A stretch of DNA of 6,191 nucleotides, from the NCBI GenBank assembly GCA_947631075.1, contig CANRJU010000168.1, positions 1-6,191 of the forward strand. Reading direction: 5' to 3'. Positions within the stretch are counted from its first letter, which is position 1. The number at the start of each line of letters is the position of its first letter. The DNA is from an uncultured Lachnospiraceae bacterium (GTDB lineage: Bacteria > Bacillota > Clostridia > Lachnospirales > Lachnospiraceae). Position numbers and translations under genes: made by a program. Shown piece by piece: positions 1 to 4,802 of the stretch. The notes under the pieces were generated by a model that made no database searches, was not told the origin of the DNA, and saw nothing but the letters and a program-made list of their open reading frames with translations.

Positions 1-84
1 CCGCGCCAAAAATACGGCCAGTATGACAAATGTTCCCATAAACGCCATTTTCAGAACCTGTTCAAATATTTCCAAAACCGTCAC
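1..84 (-). CDS. BlaR1/M56-type membrane sensor, 5' end only (partial)
   Basis: This is the first 28 codons of a gene that runs off the left edge. It begins with GTG at 84-82, four bases after the TGA of the upstream repressor gene. The purine-rich GGGAGGGG inside the tail of the repressor gene, seven bases before the GTG, serves as ribosome binding site. The peptide starts VTVLEIFEQVLKMAFMGTF and continues into a hydrophobic stretch (FVILAVFLA) ending at Arg28, which fits the first membrane helix of BlaR1/MecR1-like M56 metallopeptidases. In that family a membrane sensor protease inactivates the partner BlaI/MecI repressor after sensing beta-lactam or cell-wall stress. The assignment depends mainly on position directly after a BlaI gene. 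No catalytic motif (HEXXH) is inside the window. A TTG at codon 4 or ATG at codon 13 are alternative starts. Another small membrane protein cannot be excluded. Confidence 0.65.
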   Translation of the reverse strand, partial: MTVLEIFEQVLKMAFMGTFVILAVFLAR

Positions 85-88
85 TTCC

Positions 89-451
89 TCACCCCTCCCT
101 GTGCTCGTCGATCAGCTTCTTAATTTTCTCCGCTTCTTCCTCCGATATTTTTTTCCCTCCCAAAAATGCCGTGAGAAACTGGGGCAGGGAGCCGCCGAAT
201 GTCCTCTCCACAAAATACTCCGACTCGTCCGCCTGCACCCGGTCCCGCTCCACCAGAACCGACACGACGGCGTTTTCATTGCTTATGTATCCTTTTTCGC
301 ACAGTTTCCGTATCGTCGTGTAAGTGGTGGATTTCTTCCATCCGAGAATCTCGCCGCACAGCTTCACAAGCTCGCCGGATCCCACCGGCGCGTGATCCCA
401 CACCACCGACATAAAGCGGTAATCGCTGTCGCAAAGTTTCAAGTACTCCAT
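89..451 (-). CDS. BlaI/MecI/CopY-family transcriptional repressor
   Basis: A 120-residue protein of the normal length for the BlaI/MecI family, which are dimeric winged-helix repressors of beta-lactam-resistance or cell-wall-stress genes. Residues 1-70 hold the winged-helix domain. The segment GWKKSTTYTTIRKLCEKGYI (37-56) is the recognition helix, and residues 57-72 form the wing. Residues 73-120 form the helical dimerisation part, with the family-typical ESEYFVERTFGGSLPQFLTAFL (76-97) and a charged tail EEEAEKIKKLIDE. BlaR1-type proteases cut MecI/BlaI in this C-terminal part; the stretch around T94-A95-F96 is the likely equivalent, by inference. The ATG at 451 is preceded by a strong AAGGAGG five bases upstream. 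The gene is followed after four bases by a probable BlaR1-like gene, so the two form an operon. Two operator-like palindromes overlap its promoter, which suggests autorepression. The true inducer and wider regulon are not shown here. No beta-lactamase or PBP gene is present in the window. Confidence 0.92.
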   Translation of the reverse strand: MEYLKLCDSDYRFMSVVWDHAPVGSGELVKLCGEILGWKKSTTYTTIRKLCEKGYISNENAVVSVLVERDRVQADESEYFVERTFGGSLPQFLTAFLGGKKISEEEAEKIKKLIDEHREG

Positions 452-551
452 AACTGCCTCCTTTTTTCAAACGTTTTCGTTCGAGGTACTGCTTCCCGTC
501 CCGAAAACGCGGCCTGTTTTTTCAAGAAGATCTTCTCATATAACGCAAAAG

Positions 552-567
552 GTCTATAGTCATAAAC
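552..567. promoter_or_regulatory. BlaI-type operator box 2 (start-proximal box)
   Basis: GTCTATAGTCATAAAC is the reverse complement of box 1 with one base changed. Including two flanking bases, the 550-567 and 583-600 arms match at 17 of 18 positions as an inverted repeat around a 15-base loop. The box lies just downstream of the predicted transcription start, 31 bases (about three helical turns) centre to centre from box 1, so two repressor dimers could bind on the same face. The same inverted repeat could also fold as a hairpin in the transcript, but no T-run follows, so a terminator is unlikely. Confidence 0.58.
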
Positions 568-581
568 CCCTTTACACTCTA

Positions 582-610
582 AGTTTATAACTATAGACCT
601 CGTTTGTCAA
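582..610 (-). promoter_or_regulatory. Sigma-A-type promoter of the repressor operon
   Basis: Reading the minus strand, a perfect TTGACA lies at 610-605. After 17 bases comes TAAACT at 587-582, matching TATAAT at four of six positions. A better -10 match, TATAAA at 589-584, would have a 15-base spacer. Transcription would start near 575, leaving a leader of roughly 120 bases before the repressor ATG at 451. That leader contains a 12-base perfect palindrome, AGAAGATCTTCT, at 525-536, of unknown meaning. The spacer between -35 and -10 is occupied by an operator box. Confidence 0.62.
583..598. promoter_or_regulatory. BlaI-type operator box 1 (promoter-spacer box)
   Basis: The 16-base pseudo-palindrome GTTTATAACTATAGAC has a single mismatch between its 7-base arms (GTTTATA / TATAGAC). 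The core TATA-N2-TATA resembles the TACA-N2-TGTA core of BlaI/MecI/CopY operators. It sits between the -35 and -10 of the repressor promoter, so a bound dimer would block RNA polymerase. Identification as the binding site of the adjacent repressor is inference from position, symmetry and family knowledge. Confidence 0.6.
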
Positions 611-629
611 CTACTATTTTTAAAAAGTT

Positions 630-747
630 TTAGCTGTTCTGATTTTCCCTTATTTTTCAGGAAATTTTTAACTGCTCTGATTTTCCCTTATTATCCTCAG
701 GAAATATTTAACTGTTCTGATTTTCCCTTATTATCCTCAGAAAATCT
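630..747. repeat. Three 40-base tandem repeats over the 3' end of the SGNH gene
   Basis: Units lie at 630-667 (38 bases, two deleted), 668-707 and 708-747. Each contains TCTGATTTTCCCTTAT followed by a TCAG core. The TCTGATTTTC core recurs at 638, 676, 716 and again, degenerately, at 755 inside the coding region, giving spacings of 38, 40 and 39. On the minus strand the unit at 708-747 encodes the final residues of the SGNH protein and its TAA. The unit at 668-707 carries a near-identical peptide end and stop codon in its own frame, now untranslated. This looks like recent slippage duplication of the gene end. Weak stems (TTTCC with GGAAA) can form in each unit, but no T-tract follows, so I do not call a terminator. 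Confidence 0.9.
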
Positions 748-2093
748 TCTCCATTCTGATTTTCATCATAAGTTTCCGTCAGCACGGTGACCTCATAGCC
801 GTCCTCCGTCTTTTTCATATCGTAGTCCCGGTCCATGCGCAGCCACGCAGGACCCGACGGTTTCCCGCATTTCCACTGGATCTTAGTCAGCATATCGCCC
901 CGGTCGACCGATACATCCTCATCGTGAGCGGAAATTTTTACCACATCCTCCTCTTTCACATCTCCGGGAAGCGGATTCAGCTCCAGATCGCAGACGCGTT
1001 CATAATCAAAATAAGTATTGGTCAATGTATATTCCGCCGCCTCAAACACCACATAGTCCGGCTGAAAAATATTGTAATAATAGGAAAAATCCATCACATT
1101 CTGATAATCGTGAACGTAAATGTACTCCTCCAGTCCATTGGCCAGAAACTTATAGCCGTTTCTGTTCAGATAGCTCCCCTGAAAAAACAAAGCTTTTGAC
1201 GCTGCTTCCTGTATGCGCGCCTCGTTCCGGCAGTAGCCGAAGGTGTGATAGGATGAATCTCTATACAGCTCCTTGTCATATTTAGGAAAATCCGCTATAT
1301 TTTCCGGCGAGCCAATGGAAAAAGAAGGCACCATCTCATGAATGGGAAACTCGGACACCATCAACGACGTCTGCAGCGTCTCCGAAACCGATAATTCATC
1401 CCATGTATTGACATGCACGGTCGGCATGTCCTTCTTCATCTCCGCCAGTATGGCGTTGCAGCCATAATAGGCTCCCAGATCGTTCCAGTGATTGGCGTCA
1501 TATTTCTGATTAAAAACAGCCTCGCCCGCCTCGGTCTTTTCCCGCATCAAGTCCGTATTATCAATATAATGCACGCCCCTCTTATCCAGCGCCTCCAAAA
1601 ACCGATCCACCCACGCCCGGTCATAATTGGTCCCCTCCGGGATATATTTCGTCAGCACCGCGGGCTTGCCCGGCTCAAAAACAAATAAAAAAGGAACGCC
1701 CCGCGCCTCGCAGTAATCCTGTATTTTCTTGATCATGTCGGCAAATGCCTCGTGATACTCCGTATAGGGATGGTCCACGGTAAGGCCCGCCCCGAATATA
1801 TAGCCGTCTTTTCCATACGTATATGTGGGGTGTACCATTTTGTGAAAAAGCCGGTCGTTCATCAGCGTGTAGGACAGAATCATGTCGTCCCGGAGCCCGA
1901 TCCGGTCGTTGACGTAATTTTCTATTTTCTCAATCCGCTCATCCGCGCTCATGTCTCCGCCGGAAAATGGATTTTCCTCCAGATTCCGGTTGTCAATCAG
2001 GGAAACCGCGTTTTCCTCCCTGTTAAACGTACACAATGGCACTGCCAGGACGGCGGCAAAACAGATCGCGGTCAGAATTTGTATCAGCTTCAT
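708..2093 (-). CDS. AlgJ/AlgX/DltD-like SGNH-fold protein, probable extracytoplasmic O-acyltransferase partner of the MBOAT
   Basis: A 461-residue protein. Residues 3-22 form a hydrophobic N-terminal anchor or signal, and the rest should lie outside the membrane. Family marks in order are DNRNLEENPF (34-43) with VNDRIGLRDDMI (61-72), resembling the AlgJ/AlgX N-terminal signature; GKDGYIFG (94-101); KYDANHWNDLGAYY (197-210), giving the probable catalytic Asp199 and His202; ALFFQGSYLN (301-310), with Ser307 as likely nucleophile; and NIFQPDYVVFEAAEY (341-355), the closing segment typical of these proteins. In AlgJ, AlgX and DltD a Ser-His-Asp site moves acyl groups handed over by an MBOAT protein onto a glycan or teichoic acid. 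The spacing here is D-x-x-H, where AlgJ/AlgX use D-x-H. The ATG at 2093 has a strong GAGGGAGG five bases upstream. It lies 69 bases after the MBOAT gene, supporting a functional pair. The acceptor is unknown. VPLC at 18-21 is not a proper lipobox. The C-terminal ENQN...ENQN repeat comes from the tandem repeat. Confidence 0.8.
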   Translation of the reverse strand: MKLIQILTAICFAAVLAVPLCTFNREENAVSLIDNRNLEENPFSGGDMSADERIEKIENYVNDRIGLRDDMILSYTLMNDRLFHKMVHPTYTYGKDGYIFGAGLTVDHPYTEYHEAFADMIKKIQDYCEARGVPFLFVFEPGKPAVLTKYIPEGTNYDRAWVDRFLEALDKRGVHYIDNTDLMREKTEAGEAVFNQKYDANHWNDLGAYYGCNAILAEMKKDMPTVHVNTWDELSVSETLQTSLMVSEFPIHEMVPSFSIGSPENIADFPKYDKELYRDSSYHTFGYCRNEARIQEAASKALFFQGSYLNRNGYKFLANGLEEYIYVHDYQNVMDFSYYYNIFQPDYVVFEAAEYTLTNTYFDYERVCDLELNPLPGDVKEEDVVKISAHDEDVSVDRGDMLTKIQWKCGKPSGPAWLRMDRDYDMKKTEDGYEVTVLTETYDENQNGEDFLRIIRENQNS

Positions 2094-2110
2094 GGCAGCC
2101 TCCCTCTTTT

Positions 2111-2182
2111 AATTCTGAAAATAATTTTCATTCTGAAAATAATTTTAATTCTGGAAATAATTTTAATACTGGAAATAAATAA
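2111..2182. repeat. Four 18-base AT-rich tandem repeats at the MBOAT/SGNH gene junction
   Basis: Units at 2111-2128, 2129-2146, 2147-2164 and 2165-2182 follow the pattern AATTCTGAAAATAATTTT. The first three differ at one or two positions from each other and the last is more diverged. The fourth unit codes for the last residues of the MBOAT protein (IYFQY), and the MBOAT stop codon at 2165-2163 straddles the border of units three and four. The other units fill almost the whole spacer up to the Shine-Dalgarno site of the SGNH gene. The most likely origin is replication slippage. Because 18 is a multiple of three, one alternative minus-strand frame stays open through all units. Confidence 0.92.
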
Positions 2183-3554
2183 ACGGGCTGTAAGTGGAAT
2201 TGACCATAAATAAAATCGACAGCACAAACAGCGCCAGCAAAACCGCCTCCTGCACGGCGCAGCCCGCGCGGGTGGAAACCGCTCTCCGGTACGCCCCGAC
2301 GACAGCCGGACTTCCTGCCAGCGTGGAACCGATCAGCCCGACGCCCATAAATACCAGCATCCGCACGTCGAAGAAATGCTTCCATGTATACGGAATCCGT
2401 GGAAAATGAACGGTTCCGAACAAAATTCCTAACGTATTTCCGACGTCGGCCACCAGCGGAAAACGGAACAGTTGCCAAAAGAGCATGACGACCACCATCG
2501 TAATTATGTACTTAACGGTCTTCGGCGTTTTCCGGTAAAATCTTTTGTCCTGAATCACGCGCTCCAGCACCACGAACGCGCCGTTTATAAATCCCCACAG
2601 GGCATAATTCCACCCCGCGCCATGCCAGATTCCCGTCAGGGCAAAAACAATGGCCAGATTACACAGCGTCCTGCCAGATCCGGCCCGGCTCCCGCCCAGG
2701 GGAAAATACACATATTCCCGGAACCACGTCCCCAGCGAGATGTGCCACCGTCTCCAGAACTCGGAAATAGAGCAGGACCGGTAGGGAAAGTTGAAATTTT
2801 CTTTTACCTCAAATCCAAAAAGCCATGAAAGCCCGATGGCAATATCGGAATACCCGGAAAAATCGTAATAGATCTGGAGCATATAGAGAATCAGCGTCCC
2901 CGCCGCCGTGACCCGGTCGATTCCATTAGAGCCGATCTCCGCCAGGCACGCCCCGAAGCTGTCCGCGAGAATGAGCTTTTTGGCAAATCCGATCATGATC
3001 CGGTTGATGCCGCTGACGCTCCCCGCAAGCGTGATTCTCTGGCTGCCAATCTGCGGCTGAAAATCTTTCCACAGCACAATCGGGCCGGACGCCACTTTAG
3101 GAAAAAACGTCAGGTACAGCCCGCAGTCGATCAGGCTTCCGGCCGTCCCGTTCTCCCGGTAAATATCGACCAGATACGATATGGCCGAGAAGGTGATAAA
3201 GGATATCCCCAGCGGAGCCGCCGCCGCGCTGAAATAACTGCAATATACCAGACAGATCACAAGAAGCGCCGCCGATACGGCAAGCGGATACCGGCGCCTG
3301 CCGTTTTTCTTCGCCATCTCCACCCAGAGAGCCATCAGATAGACGGCCCCCACATAGATGAGAAGCCGGAAAACATTCTCAAAGCACGCCCACATGTAGA
3401 AGCCAAGGCTGAAAACAATCAGAATCAGATCCCTGGCGCGAATCTTTTGTAAAAACCTCCCGCCCTGGCAGCGCTCCAGCCCGTATACGAGCATATACGC
3501 CGCCATGCACAGGGGGAAAAATACAAATAAAAATATCTGAGTTGTAAAAACCAT
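2163..3554 (-). CDS. AlgI-like MBOAT membrane O-acyltransferase
   Basis: A 463-residue polytopic membrane protein with about ten hydrophobic segments and the normal length of bacterial AlgI-type MBOATs. It begins MVFTTQIFLFVFFPL, the usual opening of this family, which confirms the ATG at 3554. Core motifs are LGISFITFSAISYLVDIYR (115-133), TFFPKVASGPI (149-159), IYYDFSGYSDIAIG (228-241), FNFPYRSCSISEFWRRWHISLGTWFREYVYFPLGG with conserved His271 (254-288), and TGIWHGAGW (307-315) with the catalytic His311. It ends YSPFIYFQY, also typical. Such proteins pass an acyl group, usually acetyl, from a cytoplasmic donor through the membrane to an extracellular transferase, as in AlgI-AlgJ/X and DltB-DltD. 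It starts 17 bases after the dnaJ stop. The only Shine-Dalgarno-like run (AAAGG) is about 14 bases from the ATG, so translation may be coupled to dnaJ. DltB is less likely since dltA and dltC are absent. Confidence 0.93.
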   Translation of the reverse strand: MVFTTQIFLFVFFPLCMAAYMLVYGLERCQGGRFLQKIRARDLILIVFSLGFYMWACFENVFRLLIYVGAVYLMALWVEMAKKNGRRRYPLAVSAALLVICLVYCSYFSAAAAPLGISFITFSAISYLVDIYRENGTAGSLIDCGLYLTFFPKVASGPIVLWKDFQPQIGSQRITLAGSVSGINRIMIGFAKKLILADSFGACLAEIGSNGIDRVTAAGTLILYMLQIYYDFSGYSDIAIGLSWLFGFEVKENFNFPYRSCSISEFWRRWHISLGTWFREYVYFPLGGSRAGSGRTLCNLAIVFALTGIWHGAGWNYALWGFINGAFVVLERVIQDKRFYRKTPKTVKYIITMVVVMLFWQLFRFPLVADVGNTLGILFGTVHFPRIPYTWKHFFDVRMLVFMGVGLIGSTLAGSPAVVGAYRRAVSTRAGCAVQEAVLLALFVLSILFMVNSTYSPFIYFQY

Positions 3555-3571
3555 AGTATTTTCTAACGCCT

Positions 3572-4687
3572 TTAATGTTTTTTCTTCTTGTCCTTTTTCT
3601 CAAAAGTCTCATCCAACTGCTCCAGCAGCTTTTTCTGGTCTTTGGACAGGGATGTGGGCACATCGACCACCAGATCTACATAGTGGTTGCCGCGCATTTT
3701 CTTATTCCGAAGGGACGGAACGCCCTTTCCGCGCAGGCGGACCCTGGTCCCCGTCTGGGTTCCGGCCTTGACATTATAAGCCACATCTCCGTCAATGGTA
3801 TGAATAATGATATCGCCTCCGAGACAAGCTCTCGGATAAGTAATTTTGACGGTCGAGTAAATATCATAATCATGCCGCTGAAATTCGCTGTGGGGCTCCA
3901 CATAGACCTCCACCAGCAGATCGCCCCGGGAGCCGCCGTTCTTTCCCGGCTCGCCCTTTCCGCGCAGGCGGACGCTCTGTCCGTGGTCGATTCCCGCCGG
4001 AATCGTGACCTGGAGCTTTTCTTTCTTGCTTGTATAGCCATTGCCGCCGCAGTCCGGGCATTTTTCCCGAATCACGGTTCCCTTTCCTCCGCAGGCAGGA
4101 CAGGTGGTCACATTCTGCACCATGCCGAACAGAGATTGCTGGGTGTGTACGATCTGGCCGCGCCCCCCGCACTGTCCGCAGGTAATCGGGCTGGTCCCCG
4201 GCTTGGCGCCGCTTCCGCCGCAGGTCTTGCATTCTACCTTAGAGGGAATTTCAATCTCCTTTTCCACACCGAAGCAGGCCTCCTCAAAGGTGATCTTCAC
4301 CTGGGTGCGCAGATTGGCTCCCCGCTGCGGGGCGTTGGGATCCGCCCGGCGGCTCCGGCCGCCAAAACCGCCTCCGAAAAGGTCTCCAAAAATATCTCCA
4401 AAGCTCCCAAATATATCATCCATGTCCATACCGGAAAAGCCGCCGCCACCGGCGCCTCCCTCAAAGGCCGCGTGGCCGAACTGGTCATACTGCCGCCTCT
4501 TGTCCGGGTCGCTGAGAACAGCGTAGGCCTCCGAGGCCTCCTTGAACTTTGCCTCGGCTTCCTTGTCGCCCGGATTCGTGTCCGGATGGTATTTCTTGGC
4601 AAGGACGCGGTACGCCTTTTTTAAGGCGGCGTCATCCGCGTTTTTGTCTACGCCAAGCACCTCGTAATAATCTCTCTTATCTGCCAT
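3572..4687 (-). CDS. dnaJ: Chaperone protein DnaJ (Hsp40)
   Basis: A complete 371-residue class I J-domain co-chaperone that delivers unfolded clients to DnaK and stimulates its ATPase in the cytoplasm. Residues 5-70 form the J domain with the essential HPD at 34-36. A glycine/phenylalanine-rich linker spans about 75-110 (FGSFGDIFGDLFGGGFGG). The zinc region carries all four CXXCXGXG motifs: CKTCGGSG (153), CGQCGGRG (170), CPACGGKG (196) and CPDCGGNG (210). The two C-terminal beta-sandwich domains follow (about 222-345), and the protein ends in a lysine-rich tail (KKDKKKKH). The ATG at 4687 is preceded by GGAG five bases upstream, and by AAAGGA further up. It lies 115 bases downstream of dnaK, the standard order of the clostridial hrcA-grpE-dnaK-dnaJ operon. 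That operon is controlled by HrcA at a CIRCE element upstream, outside this window. All key residues are intact. Confidence 0.98.
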   Translation of the reverse strand: MADKRDYYEVLGVDKNADDAALKKAYRVLAKKYHPDTNPGDKEAEAKFKEASEAYAVLSDPDKRRQYDQFGHAAFEGGAGGGGFSGMDMDDIFGSFGDIFGDLFGGGFGGRSRRADPNAPQRGANLRTQVKITFEEACFGVEKEIEIPSKVECKTCGGSGAKPGTSPITCGQCGGRGQIVHTQQSLFGMVQNVTTCPACGGKGTVIREKCPDCGGNGYTSKKEKLQVTIPAGIDHGQSVRLRGKGEPGKNGGSRGDLLVEVYVEPHSEFQRHDYDIYSTVKITYPRACLGGDIIIHTIDGDVAYNVKAGTQTGTRVRLRGKGVPSLRNKKMRGNHYVDLVVDVPTSLSKDQKKLLEQLDETFEKKDKKKKH

Positions 4688-4718
4688 GCTTACTCCATTC
4701 CTTTATTTCTTCTTACAT

Positions 4719-4752
4719 AGGAATGACTCGTGCCGGGCACGAGTGCATTCCT
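4719..4752 (-). other. Long hairpin in the dnaK-dnaJ spacer
   Basis: On the transcript, AGGAATG, an unpaired C, and ACTCGTGC pair with GCACGAGT and CATTCCT around a CCG loop: 15 base pairs with one bulged base. No T-run follows in the direction of transcription, so it is not a normal intrinsic terminator. A role in mRNA processing or stability, to set the ratio of DnaK to DnaJ, is plausible inference. The stem contains GCACTC and GAGT but lacks the symmetrical arms and nine-base spacing of a CIRCE operator. Confidence 0.7.
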
Positions 4753-4784
4753 GAATCAGTTTCCAATTTTTACGCAAGCTATAC

Positions 4785-4802
4785 GAGCCATGCGCGTGGC
4801 TC
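4785..4802 (-). other. Short hairpin directly after the dnaK stop codon
   Basis: GAGCCA and TGGCTC pair perfectly around the loop CGCGCA, starting at the base after the dnaK TAA. No U-tract follows. A competing stem is possible just downstream, pairing CGCATGGCT with AGCTTGCG (one mismatch and one G-U pair), so the region could exist in two exclusive folds. The function is unknown, and ribosome clearance of the dnaK stop codon would affect folding. Confidence 0.45.

Noticed and set aside
525..536. Palindrome AGAAGATCTTCT in the repressor leader as a third operator
   Set aside because: Its sequence is unrelated to the two operator boxes. A 12-base palindrome alone is weak evidence.
23..559. 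A plus-strand frame of 178 codons opposite the repressor gene
   Set aside because: It is antisense to a clear BlaI-family gene with a strong ribosome binding site, crosses the repressor promoter, and shows no family motif.
611..707. Intrinsic terminator after the SGNH gene
   Set aside because: The stems available (TTTCC/GGAAA within the repeats) are weak and no T-run follows them. The TTTTTAAAAA near 618-627 has no usable stem.
2025..2093. Lipoprotein signal in the SGNH protein
   Set aside because: The residues before Cys21 are VPL, and the lipobox needs a small residue (Gly, Ala or Ser) just before the cysteine. A plain signal anchor fits better.
2163..3554. Assignment of the MBOAT gene as dltB of a D-alanylation operon
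   Set aside because: No dltA or dltC genes are adjacent, and the partner resembles AlgJ/AlgX more than DltD. An AlgI-like assignment is safer.
3575..4624. A long plus-strand reading frame (349 codons) opposite dnaJ
   Set aside because: It lies entirely antisense to a full-length, motif-complete dnaJ. Its translation shows no recognisable domain, and it follows from the codon bias of dnaJ.
4719..4752. CIRCE (HrcA operator) in the dnaK-dnaJ spacer
   Set aside because: GCACTC and GAGT are present, but the right arm reads GAGTCAT and the spacing is 11, not GAGTGCTAA with a 9-base gap. The similarity is incidental to the hairpin.
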